Below are positions 36,418 to 45,356 of a stretch of DNA of 64,000 nt, piece after piece (position 1 is the first letter of the stretch; every line of letters starts with the position of its first letter). The stretch comes from Paludibacteraceae bacterium (GTDB lineage: Bacteria > Bacteroidota > Bacteroidia > Bacteroidales > Paludibacteraceae): assembly GCA_024401435.1 (NCBI GenBank), contig JAKSLB010000016.1, positions 1 to 64,000 of the forward strand. Direction: 5' to 3'. Both the position numbers and the translations under genes were made by a program. The notes beneath the pieces were generated by a model, which had not been told where the DNA came from, searched no databases, and saw only the letters and a program-made list of their open reading frames with translations.

Positions 36418-37794
36418 TTATTTGCTTCTGATAAGGTTTATCGTACCTTTTTCTTTATATTCTTCGCCATCAGTACCTTTTGCTTTTATCACGTAGAAAT
36501 AGGTTCCGATGGTTCCTAATTTACTTCCTACGTATCCGTCCCAACCTTTAGTGATATCTTCCGATTCATAAACGCGGCGACCCCATTGATCGTATATACT
36601 GATATAGAAGGATTCTATAGATCTGTAAGCGACTCTGAATTCGTCGTTTGTACCATCGCCATTGGGAGTAAATGCGTTAGGAATATTTAGCATAGATTCT
36701 GCAATTCGAAGGCATCCGTAAGATTTATGTTCACAAACGCTGTCGTTTCTGATATTGCTAACGGTTAATTCTATGCAATATAAATCAGGATCGCTGATAA
36801 CGTAAGCGTTGATATCTTTTTCGAATAGGACGAAAGCGTTTCTAAATTCGCCTTGGTTGGCGTTTGTACCTCTTTCAATAGCCCATTCATAGTGGTTGGA
36901 CATTTCATTAGCGTTGCAAGTGAAATTTAAGGAAAGGGGACCTGAGGTTCTGAATGTTTTTGCATTTTCAACAGCTTCTTTTATATTGCTAACGAAAATG
37001 TTCATGGTATCGATACCCGTATCACCTTCGTGTTGTTGTTTCGTGGTGGTTTTCATATTAGGATAAGCGACAACAGCTTGAGTATAGAAGGTGTCGGTTG
37101 TTAATTTTTGAGAGATGGTAGTAGAGGTAACATCTTCCACATCAAAAGGAGTGGCAACATAAGGGAATGAATCCAATACGATAGAAGATGACCCTGTATA
37201 ATTTCCATGAATAAGATCGATTTTGGCACCACCGTTATCATCAGGTAAGAACGAGTTGTAGCTTAATTTGAGAGAACGTTTGATTTTTTGTTCATTGCCG
37301 TACTCATTTTTGTAGGTCATTACAGGCGAAATATAGAGTTCCAAATCGGCACAAATGACCGTATCTTTATCCCATGTGATAGAATCAATAGGAAGGTATT
37401 GGGTCACCCATGTAAATGCGTGACAAGGTTGGTCTAAATTGCACGAAGAGTCACCGTATGTTATTAAATAACCTGTATTCGCTTTAATGTTTTTTAATGT
37501 AACATTCAGACTATCAGAAGATACAATATAATTGTCGGTTGCTATTTGGGTTGTGTCTATTATGAGGCTATCTTCGACGTTAGAAAACGTAATTTCATAG
37601 CAATTAACATTAAAAACAGAGGAATCTTTTGTGAAAAAAATAATGGAAGCCTCTTTTGATTTTGTTAGTAAAAGACACTCGCCGTTTGAGTTGTAAGGGA
37701 AACCATTTTCTTTATCAGAAAAGGAGAATGATTGTGCCATTGATAAGACGGATGACACGATAAAAGAACTGAGGATCAGTAAATGTTTATACAT
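36418..37794 (-). CDS. secreted protein with gliding-motility-type (CHU_C) C-terminal domain
   Basis: This 458-residue exported protein has a signal peptide (LLILSSFIVSSVLSMAQ), a large middle part without recognisable catalytic motif, and a CHU_C/TIGR04131 domain at the C-terminus (LNIPNAFTPNGDGTNDEF.. YDQWGRRVYE.. GWDGYVG..GTYFYVIKA). This is a T9SS type B sorting signal. It may be an adhesin or surface-anchored glycoprotein. The start at 37794 is chosen because TAAATTTG at 37876-37883 overlaps the upstream frame that begins at 37878. Confidence 0.8.
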   Translation of the reverse strand: MYKHLLILSSFIVSSVLSMAQSFSFSDKENGFPYNSNGECLLLTKSKEASIIFFTKDSSVFNVNCYEITFSNVEDSLIIDTTQIATDNYIVSSDSLNVTLKNIKANTGYLITYGDSSCNLDQPCHAFTWVTQYLPIDSITWDKDTVICADLELYISPVMTYKNEYGNEQKIKRSLKLSYNSFLPDDNGGAKIDLIHGNYTGSSSIVLDSFPYVATPFDVEDVTSTTISQKLTTDTFYTQAVVAYPNMKTTTKQQHEGDTGIDTMNIFVSNIKEAVENAKTFRTSGPLSLNFTCNANEMSNHYEWAIERGTNANQGEFRNAFVLFEKDINAYVISDPDLYCIELTVSNIRNDSVCEHKSYGCLRIAESMLNIPNAFTPNGDGTNDEFRVAYRSIESFYISIYDQWGRRVYESEDITKGWDGYVGSKLGTIGTYFYVIKAKGTDGEEYKEKGTINLIRSK

Positions 37795-37875
37795 TGTATT
37801 GTATTTATTTCGAGGGACAACTCCCCCATATTTTATCTTAATAACCGTAGGAATTTTGAAAAAATCCATACGGTG

Positions 37876-37883
37876 CAAATTTA
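37876..37883 (-). promoter_or_regulatory. -7 box for the CHU_C gene
   Basis: TAAATTTG on the minus strand gives a leader of about 75 nt and excludes a start at 37878. Confidence 0.5.
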
Positions 37884-38206
37884 CAAAGAAAACGTGATAA
37901 TTGCAATTCTATTTTGTTATAGATGAAAAGAAAGCAACGAAGCCAATTTTATTTCTGTGCATCTATTTTTATAAAGGAGAATTTTATAAATACATTGTTA
38001 TAATAATATGGGTGATATAAACATTTCAAGACATATTTTTTACCCTTCACATCTTACTGATTGTCAGTTGTTCACGATGTCCAATTACTTGCCTCATTCG
38101 TACAGTAACATGCTCAAGGCATAATTCCAAAACCTTTGAAATCAATTTATAGAACCACATTAAGAATTTTTAGAGTTCAATTTTATGTAAAGAGTTTCAT
38201 ATTTTG
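37884..38206. other. intergenic region with a degenerate MITE end
   Basis: AT-rich spacer between divergent genes. CCAAAACC..CAATTTATAGAA around 38125-38155 resembles the right end of the 199-bp repeat family but is poorly conserved. Nothing else is recognised. Confidence 0.35.
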
Positions 38207-38214
38207 TATCTTTG
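38207..38214 (+). promoter_or_regulatory. -7 box for the LysM operon
   Basis: TATCTTTG lies 70 bases before the ATG at 38284. Confidence 0.55.
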
Positions 38215-38283
38215 CGAGAATATTTACGCAATAGCGAGAATAATATTCTTGTAATTTAGAAATCTAATATACCGACATAAGAG

Positions 38284-40365
38284 ATGAAGAAATTTTGGTG
38301 TAGTATTATTTTATTTTCTGGCATACTATTTCAGGCATGGTCAAATAATGAGTTGAATTATCCTAAGAAGGAAGTTAATGGAAAGACTTATTATGAGTAT
38401 ACAGTTCAAAAGAGCGAAGGATTCTACTCTATATGTAAGAAATTTGGGGTTACAGAAGATGAGATAAAAAAAGTAAATCCTGGTTCTGAAAAAGGGTTGA
38501 CATATGATATGGTTCTTTTGATACCCTATAAGGAAGCTGCATATTATGTTCATAAGGTAAATCGGAAAGAGACACTCTATTCCATATCTAAACAGTATCA
38601 AATATCCATTGAAGAGATTTATGAGGCTAATCCAGAAATAAAAGCGAATGGATTGAAAGCTGGGATAGAATTAAAGATACCAGAGAAAAAGAAGGTGTCT
38701 GCACAGACTTTAACGGTAAGTGATACTCTACCAAAGATCCAAAAAGAGAATCAACCATCCTTTTCTGTTCATAATGTAGAGAAAGGTGAAACATTATATA
38801 GCATCAGTCGACTATATGGTATATCTGTAGATGAAATCATTCGATTGAATCCAGATGTGAAAGATGGCGTTAAGATTGGTAAAAAGCTAATCATACCGCC
38901 AGTATATTCGAATACAGCCATAAAGTCTAATTCAGTAGAGGGAAGGAACTTGAAGTTTATTACGCATAAGGTGGAAAAAAAGGAGACTCTCTACTCTATT
39001 TCCAAACAATATGGTGTTACGCATGAAGAAATAGTTCGATTGAATCCGAATCTTAATGATGGATTGAAAGCGGGTATGATCTTGATTATTCCACCTGCAT
39101 TTACAAATACGGCTGTAGAAAAGGATGACAGTACATGTGTTGATAGTTCTATCGTCAGTGTTTCGTCATTGGATTCTATTTTGGATATAGAAAAATTGTT
39201 TGTTCGTTCAAAGACTCCCAAAAAAGAGATTAATGTTGCAATAGCTTTACCATTCCAATTATCTAAGACAGCAGAGAAGACAAAGATAGATGGAAACACG
39301 AAGAAATTTTTGGAATTTTATCAGGGTTTTTTGATAGCTGTGGATAGTTTGAGAAAAACTGGTTTAACTTATAACATTTATACATACGATTCTGGTAAGA
39401 ATGAAGCTGAAATCAAGCAAATCTTAGAGAAAGAGGAGTTGAAGAATATGGATTTGTTGATAGGTCCGGCTTATACTTCACAAATCAAGCCAATGGCTGA
39501 TTTTGTTTTGCAGAATAATGTGAAATTGATTATTCCATTCTCTTCGAAATCGGATGAGACATTGTTGAATCCAAATATATTCCAAATCAATCCTCCTGTT
39601 GATAAGAGCAATTATCAGATGGCAGAATTGTTTATCAAACAATTTAAGGATAAAAACATTGTTTTATGGCGTTTCAAGAATGCTTCTGATGATGATAAAA
39701 AGACGTTTGCGGATACATTATCAGCTATGTTAACTGCAAAAGGTGTGGCATTCAAAACTGTTATGTTTGATAATATAGCTACCATTCGTGCGGCATTGGT
39801 GAATGATAAAGAAAACGTTGTTGTTCCAATGACCACTAGTCAAGTTGCTTTAAGTCAGGCATTACCAATGGTGAATATGCTTCAAACGGATAAGCGCAAG
39901 GTTGTATTGTTTGGATTTACAGAGTGGCAGAATTATCAAAGCATTAGTAAGGATTTGTATGTATTGCCTACTTATTATATTTCTCCATTCCATATTGATT
40001 TTACCAATCCAGAGCTTCGAAGTTATCTTGCTAAATTTCGTCATTATTATAATGCAGAACCATTCAATTCACAACCTCAATATGGTTTGATTGGATATGA
40101 TATAGCAATGTATTTCTCCAAAGCTATTTCTACTCAAGGTCATGATTTTGAATTTGCAAAAGATCCTGTTTCTGCAAGTACATTGCAAACCAAGTTCAAC
40201 TTTACTAGATTGGGAGAAAAGAGTGGATTCTACTCTACTGGCTTATATTTAATCAATCATAATGATAAGGTGGGAATGACTGCAATAGATGGATTGACTA
40301 TGCAGATGTGTCCGATATGCAGTGAGATTATGAAGAAATACGAAGCACAACAAAAGAAAAAATAG
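38284..40365 (+). CDS. LysM-repeat protein with periplasmic-binding-protein-like domain
   Basis: This 693-residue exported protein has a signal peptide (~1-20) and four LysM repeats (starting near residues 37, 88, 160 and 228; for example ETLYSISKQYGVTHEEIVRLNP) for peptidoglycan binding. A type I periplasmic-binding fold follows from ~315 (INVAIALPFQ.. FYQGFLIAVDSLRKTG.. LLIGPAYTSQIKPMADFVL). This architecture is common in Bacteroidota and is thought to work at the cell wall; no ligand is known. It starts a same-strand run with a PorT-like barrel and RlmI. Confidence 0.87.
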   Translation: MKKFWCSIILFSGILFQAWSNNELNYPKKEVNGKTYYEYTVQKSEGFYSICKKFGVTEDEIKKVNPGSEKGLTYDMVLLIPYKEAAYYVHKVNRKETLYSISKQYQISIEEIYEANPEIKANGLKAGIELKIPEKKKVSAQTLTVSDTLPKIQKENQPSFSVHNVEKGETLYSISRLYGISVDEIIRLNPDVKDGVKIGKKLIIPPVYSNTAIKSNSVEGRNLKFITHKVEKKETLYSISKQYGVTHEEIVRLNPNLNDGLKAGMILIIPPAFTNTAVEKDDSTCVDSSIVSVSSLDSILDIEKLFVRSKTPKKEINVAIALPFQLSKTAEKTKIDGNTKKFLEFYQGFLIAVDSLRKTGLTYNIYTYDSGKNEAEIKQILEKEELKNMDLLIGPAYTSQIKPMADFVLQNNVKLIIPFSSKSDETLLNPNIFQINPPVDKSNYQMAELFIKQFKDKNIVLWRFKNASDDDKKTFADTLSAMLTAKGVAFKTVMFDNIATIRAALVNDKENVVVPMTTSQVALSQALPMVNMLQTDKRKVVLFGFTEWQNYQSISKDLYVLPTYYISPFHIDFTNPELRSYLAKFRHYYNAEPFNSQPQYGLIGYDIAMYFSKAISTQGHDFEFAKDPVSASTLQTKFNFTRLGEKSGFYSTGLYLINHNDKVGMTAIDGLTMQMCPICSEIMKKYEAQQKKK

Positions 40366-40368
40366 GTG

Positions 40369-41130
40369 ATGCTAATACGAAAATTATATGTGTTTTTATG
40401 GGTTGTCCTTTTGGTTCAGCCCATTTATTCACAACAATTACGAAGAGATTTTGAACGTGAATTATCTGTTGGTGTAACAGGTGGTTTGGGATTGTCACGT
40501 GTTAGTTTTCTTCATAATAATGTTTATCGTATGAACGAACTGGGAGATCAGAGTTTTTGTACTGGTTATCGGTTTGGAGCTGTTGTTCGTTTTATTTCAC
40601 AAAATCATTTCGGCATACAATTAGAGGCGAATTATGTTCGTTCCGGATGGTCGGAATTATATCATGAAGACTCTGGATCCACACTTGTAAATGGGTATGA
40701 TTTACAAGATGTCACATTGTCTCGTAGAAATCATTATTTAGAGATTCCTGCATTAGCTCATATCTATTTTGGGAAACGGAAAGTTCGTTTTTTTGTTGAA
40801 TTAGGTCCTGAAATTAGTTTCATGATGGGTTATGGTGATTTAAAGTGGAATATTGCAGAAGGAGATACAAGAAAGAATGCAATACCGTCGGATGATCCTC
40901 GTTTGGGAGATGTCTACAATAATGTGGATTATGGATTAACGGGCGGTTTGGGATTAGATTTTTTAATAGGACGTTTTCATACGATTATCGGTGGTCGATA
41001 TACGCATGGTTTCGCTGATTTATATAACAATGGAAAAGCAGATGTCTTTCAACGTTCTAATAATCAATTAATGAATGTGACTGCTACTTTTTTAATTCCA
41101 GTTTTAAAGTATACGGAAAGAAAAAGATAA
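40369..41130 (+). CDS. PorT-like outer-membrane beta-barrel protein
   Basis: This 253-residue protein has a signal peptide (LYVFLWVVLLVQPIYSQ) and alternating hydrophobic strands ending in aromatic residues, in the manner of the PorT/outer-membrane beta-barrel family (GVTGGLGLSRVSF, FGIQLEANYVRSGW, YLEIPALAHIYF, FFVELGPEISFMMGY). A GTG directly after the preceding stop is also in frame; I use the ATG at 40369. PorT-type proteins assist T9SS or act as small barrels. The exact role is not assigned. Confidence 0.78.
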   Translation: MLIRKLYVFLWVVLLVQPIYSQQLRRDFERELSVGVTGGLGLSRVSFLHNNVYRMNELGDQSFCTGYRFGAVVRFISQNHFGIQLEANYVRSGWSELYHEDSGSTLVNGYDLQDVTLSRRNHYLEIPALAHIYFGKRKVRFFVELGPEISFMMGYGDLKWNIAEGDTRKNAIPSDDPRLGDVYNNVDYGLTGGLGLDFLIGRFHTIIGGRYTHGFADLYNNGKADVFQRSNNQLMNVTATFLIPVLKYTERKR

Positions 41131-41133
41131 AAT

Positions 41134-42324
41134 ATGAATTTTGTTAAGGTTATCTTAAAGCCCAAAAAGGAAGAGTCTTTACTTCGTTTCCACCCTTGGG
41201 TGTTTTCTGGAGCTATTCAGAAAATAATCGGTTCACCTAAAGAAGGCGATTGTGTTGAAGTGTACACATGCAATAACGAGTTTTGTGCTATTGGTCATTA
41301 TCAGATTGGCTCTATTGCTGTACGTGTTTTTTCTTTTGAACCGATCACTCCTACTTATGAATTTTGGCGTGATCGTATTGCTGAAGCTTACCAAGTGCGT
41401 GTTGCCTTAGGTTTGGCAGAGAATAGCAATAACAACACCTATCGTTTAGTACATGGTGAAGGTGATGCTCTTCCAGGACTCATCGTTGATATTTATGGTG
41501 CTACAGCTGTTTTGCAGGCTCATTCTGTGGGTATGCACATTATTCGCGAGGATTTGGCAAAAGCTATCGTAGATGTCATGAAAGGTACGGTAAAGAATGT
41601 TTTCTATAAATCGGAAGCTACCCTTCCTTTTAAAGCGAATACAAACGCTCAGGATGGCTATTTAATTGGTGAATGTGATAATGAATGTATTGCAAAGGAA
41701 AATGGTCTCCTTTTCCATGTTGATTGGTTGAGAGGTCAAAAGACGGGCTTCTTTGTAGATCAAAGAGAGAATCGTTCGTTATTAGAACATTATGCCAAAG
41801 GTCGTTCGGTTTTGAATATGTTCTGTTACACAGGTGGCTTCTCATTCTATGCTATGCGAGGTGGTGCCAAACTTGTTCATTCTGTGGATAGTTCTGCTAA
41901 GGCCATTGAATTGACCAATCAAAATGTGGAACTGAACTTCCCTAAAGATCCTCGCCATGAAGCCTTTGCAACAGACGCTTTTAAGTTCTTGGAAGACATG
42001 AAACAAGACGAATATGATTTGATAATTTTAGATCCTCCTGCATTCGCAAAACATAGAGATGTACTTCGTAATGCTCTTCAAGGATATAAGAAGTTGAATG
42101 CCAAGGCGTTCGAGAAAATCAAACATGGAGGAATCCTATTTACCTTCTCTTGTTCTCAGGCAGTCAATAAAGAGCAGTTCCGTTTGGCTGTTTTCAGTGC
42201 TGCAGCAATGAGTGGACGTAATGTTCGTATCCTTCATCAGCTCACACAACCTGCCGATCACCCTATCAATATTTATCATCCTGAGGGTGAATACTTGAAA
42301 GGATTGGTTTTGTATGTTGAATAA
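41134..42324 (+). CDS. rlmI: class I rRNA methyltransferase, RlmI/RlmK family
   Basis: This 396-residue SAM-dependent methyltransferase has an N-terminal PUA domain (ILKPKKEESLLRFHPWVFSGAI), an EEHD-like middle domain, and a Rossmann methyltransferase domain with VLNMFCYTGGFSFYAM (SAM loop), ILDPPAF (motif IV) and FTFSCSQ with the conserved Cys. It matches enzymes making m5C in 23S rRNA. It starts 3 bp after the barrel gene. Confidence 0.9.
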   Translation: MNFVKVILKPKKEESLLRFHPWVFSGAIQKIIGSPKEGDCVEVYTCNNEFCAIGHYQIGSIAVRVFSFEPITPTYEFWRDRIAEAYQVRVALGLAENSNNNTYRLVHGEGDALPGLIVDIYGATAVLQAHSVGMHIIREDLAKAIVDVMKGTVKNVFYKSEATLPFKANTNAQDGYLIGECDNECIAKENGLLFHVDWLRGQKTGFFVDQRENRSLLEHYAKGRSVLNMFCYTGGFSFYAMRGGAKLVHSVDSSAKAIELTNQNVELNFPKDPRHEAFATDAFKFLEDMKQDEYDLIILDPPAFAKHRDVLRNALQGYKKLNAKAFEKIKHGGILFTFSCSQAVNKEQFRLAVFSAAAMSGRNVRILHQLTQPADHPINIYHPEGEYLKGLVLYVE

Positions 42325-42325
42325 A

Positions 42326-42442
42326 GGGACTTCAATAAAATTCCCGATTTTAAAATCTTTAATAAGGATTATTCTTGGCTTTTTTTGTGCTTTTGAATTT
42401 TTATAGCTTCAAACTCATTAAAAGCAATTGATAAAAATCCTC
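42326..42442. repeat. 199-bp MITE family, internally shortened copy
   Basis: It begins GGGACTTCAATAAAATTCCCGATTTTAA and ends AAAGCAATTGATAAAAATCCTC. It follows the left half of the copy at 59227-59424 (reverse strand) through TGTGCTTTTGAATTTTTA, but lacks the conserved interior with CAGTGCCCGCACTG. It lies just after rlmI. Confidence 0.55.
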
Positions 42443-42462
42443 TAAAATTTGATTAACAATAT

Positions 42463-43707
42463 ATGTATACAACGTTATTTTGGATTATTATCGCCATTTT
42501 GGTATGTGATTTTGTATTAGAAACTGTATTGGATTATCTAAACGGCAAACAGGTTAGTTTGGAATTGCCTGATGAAGTGAAAGATATTTATGATGCAGAG
42601 AAATATAAGAAACAACAAGAGTATTTCAAAACGAATCAAAAGTTTGGTACTATTTCAGACATCTTCTCATTTGTCGTGATGATGTTGATGTTCTTTCTAT
42701 TTGGATTTGCCTTTGTGGACAATATAGCCAGAGGTATGGTAGAGAACAGTATTATGATTTCTCTTGTTTTCTTTGGCATCTTATATTTTGCTAATGAGTT
42801 GATATCTATGCCATTTGCACTATATAAAACATTCAACATAGAGGAAAAGTTTGGCTTTAATAAAATGACGCCAGGTCTTTTTGCTATGGATACTTTGAAA
42901 GGATGGTTGATGTCCATCATTTTAGGTGGAGGTATTTTAGCTTTAGTGATGTTGTTTTATGAAAAAGTAGGTACTAATTTCTGGTTGATTGCATGGGGTG
43001 TGATGGCTTTCATCAATATTTTCATGTTGATGTTCTATTCCAATCTGATTGTTCCTTTGTTTAATAAGCAAACGCCGTTGGAAGAAGGAGAATTACGTAC
43101 GGAAATTGAGAAGTTCTGTCAGAAGGTAGGATATCAGTTGGAGAATCTTTATGTGATTGATGGCTCCAAGCGAACAACCAAAGCCAATGCCTATTTTACG
43201 GGTTTGGGATCCAAGAAACGAATCGTGTTGTATGATACGTTGATGGATACGTTAACAACAGAAGAGATTGTTGCTGTGTTAGCGCATGAGATTGGTCATT
43301 ATAAGCACAAGCACACGTTATTCATGTTGATTTTTTCATTGTTGAACATTGGAGTGATGTTGTTTTTATTGTCCATAGCATTAGGAGAACCTGCAGAGGG
43401 CAATATGGCTATTGCAAATGCGTTAGGAAGTAATATTCCGTCATTCCATTTTGGCGTGATTGTATTTGGTATATTATACACGCCTATCTCCTTCTTGTTG
43501 GGTATAGGTGTAAATGTTTTGTCTCGTAAGAATGAGTATCAAGCTGATACCTTTGCGAAAGAGAATGGATTAGGTGCACCATTAGGTGAAGCCTTAAAGA
43601 AATTGTCGGTATCTACCCTATCCAATTTGAATCCACATCCTGCATACGTGTTCTTCAACTATTCACATCCGACATTGTTACAACGATTGAAGAATTTGAA
43701 TGACTAA
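42463..43707 (+). CDS. M48-family zinc metallopeptidase (Ste24/CAAX-prenyl protease-like)
   Basis: This 414-residue inner-membrane protease has about seven transmembrane helices, the zinc motif HEIGHYKHKH (near residue 275) and the third ligand region NEYQADTFAKENG (Glu). It matches Ste24/CAAX protease 1-like proteins over their full length. In bacteria these take part in membrane-protein quality control. The gene ends 17 bp before a TGTCCGCTAAA element. Confidence 0.9.
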   Translation: MYTTLFWIIIAILVCDFVLETVLDYLNGKQVSLELPDEVKDIYDAEKYKKQQEYFKTNQKFGTISDIFSFVVMMLMFFLFGFAFVDNIARGMVENSIMISLVFFGILYFANELISMPFALYKTFNIEEKFGFNKMTPGLFAMDTLKGWLMSIILGGGILALVMLFYEKVGTNFWLIAWGVMAFINIFMLMFYSNLIVPLFNKQTPLEEGELRTEIEKFCQKVGYQLENLYVIDGSKRTTKANAYFTGLGSKKRIVLYDTLMDTLTTEEIVAVLAHEIGHYKHKHTLFMLIFSLLNIGVMLFLLSIALGEPAEGNMAIANALGSNIPSFHFGVIVFGILYTPISFLLGIGVNVLSRKNEYQADTFAKENGLGAPLGEALKKLSVSTLSNLNPHPAYVFFNYSHPTLLQRLKNLND

Positions 43708-43758
43708 GTATAAGATATTATTGGTGTCCGCTAAATCTGAAAAGTCATACTAATATAG

Positions 43759-43798
43759 TCCGCAATGCCAGTAAATATGGTGTTGCGGATTCTTTTTT
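43759..43798 (+). other. conserved hairpin in element copy 2
   Basis: TCCGCAA (43759-43765) pairs with TTGCGGA (43783-43789) around a loop containing GCCAGTAAATA, followed by a T-rich run. Against copy 1 the stem has changed on both sides and still pairs. Confidence 0.6.
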
Positions 43799-44051
43799 GA
43801 AAGCCAGGCCCCAAATCAAACAACGAGAGTTGAATTATTTATGCAAATTGGGCACCGTCGCCCCCTTGTAGAGACGCAATATCTTGCGTCTCTACGTCTC
43901 GAAGAACCCCGTTTCTACATCTCACAGAACCCCATAGGGGTTCCATATCGGTAGAATAATGGATTTGTATCCCCGTCCACACACACACAACCCCAGAGGG
44001 GTTGCACATAACATCATAGAATGCGATTATTATGTGTTATTAATTATATAA

Positions 44052-44250
44052 GGGGACTTCTATAAATTCCTCGATTATTAAATATTTTTTTATAGAGGTT
44101 ATTCTTTAATCTTTTGTGCGCTTTTGAACTTTTGTCGCCATCTTGCTGATTTTCACTCAGTCACAGTGCCCGCACTGCTCCTTCGCTCAAATCAACAATC
44201 TGTCTGACAAAACTTTCAAAATCGCTACAAAGCAATTTATAGAAATCCCC
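44052..44250. mobile_element. 199-bp MITE-like repeat, full copy A
   Basis: GGGGACTTCTATAAATTCC at the left and GCAATTTATAGAAATCCCC at the right form imperfect inverted ends. The interior contains CAGTGCCCGCACTG and CAATCTGTCTGACAAAA. It aligns nearly base for base, in reverse, with 59227-59424. It is too short to encode a transposase. Confidence 0.8.
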
Positions 44251-44315
44251 ATAATTCATTTTTTTTGCAAAAAATTAAACACATAAAAAGTTTAGCGGAC
44301 ATCAATATTTTTTTT

Positions 44316-44323
44316 TAAATTTG
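44316..44323 (+). promoter_or_regulatory. -7 box for the 261-aa lipoprotein
   Basis: TAAATTTG lies 14 bp beyond the right end of repeat element copy 2 and about 175 bases before the ATG at 44499. Confidence 0.4.
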
Positions 44324-44498
44324 TATAGTCTCTAAAAGAACATAATTTTTTTTCATTTTAGGTGATGTAAGTATATTGTTGTAGACTGAAAATCTGAGAT
44401 GAATAGGTTTGTTTCCGTTACAGAGAACTTAACAGACAAAGGGTTGTCTAAAATAAGATATATTGAATAAAAAATTGTAAACTAAAAATTTTACGATC

Positions 44499-45284
44499 AT
44501 GAAGAAATTAAGATTTTTTGCAATGATGATTGTGGCTTCATTGCTATCCGTATCATTCACTTCTTGTGGTGATGATGATGATGATGATACCATAAACAAT
44601 TATGAAGATTATGATTCATGTACATGGGATGATCTTTCTAAGAAAGCTAGTATTCTTTCGGTATTTCCAAAGTTGAATGGCACATTTAAAGATGGTTCGG
44701 TTCTTTTGGACCAAAATTATGGAGATGGTAAGAAGGCTGATTTGGTATCATTCAGTTATGATGCCTCAAGCGACGTACTTGATTCTTATGCACAAAAACT
44801 TCAGGATAAAAAGTTTTACATCCAAAGATATGGCGTAGTTTTCTCAGCATTCAAAGTTGAAAATGGCTATGAATATGCGTTCCAATGCATAGATGGATTA
44901 TTCACGATTTCAGCTATAAAATATCTCAACGAAGAGGATTATGAATATGAGTTGGAGCAATATAAGGAAAGACTTGAAAATTCAACACCATCCAATGCGA
45001 CTTGGTCTGATGTTGTGAAAGAAAATGTATGGTTAAATGATATACCTGCACCATCTTTCCGTTTCGCTCAATATAGACTAGAGTCAGAAAAAGAGGTGGC
45101 TATAACAGGACAATTCTCATTGACAAATCTTGAATTATATGCCCAACAACTTGAGGCAGCAGGATTTGTTGAAATGGCTAATTCCTCACGTTCATCTTTC
45201 AAGAAAGATGTTTCGAATGGTGGTTATTACTATATCACGATGAATGAAGTAATGATTGATTATAGAAACTTCACGGAAGACTAA
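44499..45284 (+). CDS. hypothetical surface lipoprotein
   Basis: This 261-residue lipoprotein has lipobox SFTSCGDDDDDDT; the acidic run after the Cys fits the Bacteroidota lipoprotein surface-export signal. Two similar halves each contain a W-x-D/S-x segment and a YAQQL or YAQKL motif (CTWDDLSKKA..LDSYAQKLQDKKF; ATWSDVVKEN..LELYAQQLEAAGF), indicating an internal duplication. I do not recognise a family. It is transcribed alone and has its own terminator. Confidence 0.7.
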   Translation: MKKLRFFAMMIVASLLSVSFTSCGDDDDDDTINNYEDYDSCTWDDLSKKASILSVFPKLNGTFKDGSVLLDQNYGDGKKADLVSFSYDASSDVLDSYAQKLQDKKFYIQRYGVVFSAFKVENGYEYAFQCIDGLFTISAIKYLNEEDYEYELEQYKERLENSTPSNATWSDVVKENVWLNDIPAPSFRFAQYRLESEKEVAITGQFSLTNLELYAQQLEAAGFVEMANSSRSSFKKDVSNGGYYYITMNEVMIDYRNFTED

Positions 45285-45304
45285 GATTGTTAGTCAGTAT
45301 ACAA

Positions 45305-45336
45305 CAAAAAGTCCGGACTATTGTTCGGGCTTTTTT
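45305..45336 (+). terminator. terminator of the 261-aa lipoprotein gene
   Basis: AAGTCCGGAC pairs with GTTCGGGCTT around TATT and is followed by six Ts. Confidence 0.75.
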
Positions 45337-45356
45337 GTTATATGGGGTTTATTGGG

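Larger units (their letters stand above)
43725..44301. mobile_element. TGTCCGCTAAA-bounded non-coding element, copy 2 (577 bp)
   Basis: The ends are TGTCCGCTAAA (43725-43735) and TTTAGCGGACA (44291-44301). The left part carries the conserved hairpin (43759-43789) and the shared segment AATCAAACAACGAGAGTTGAAT, also found in copy 1 near 18410. The cargo includes an AGACGCAA..TTGCGTCT dyad (~43873-43897), AACCCCATAGGGGTT and AACCCCAGAGGGGTT dyads, and a full copy of the 199-bp MITE at 44052-44250. There is no ORF. Confidence 0.65.
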
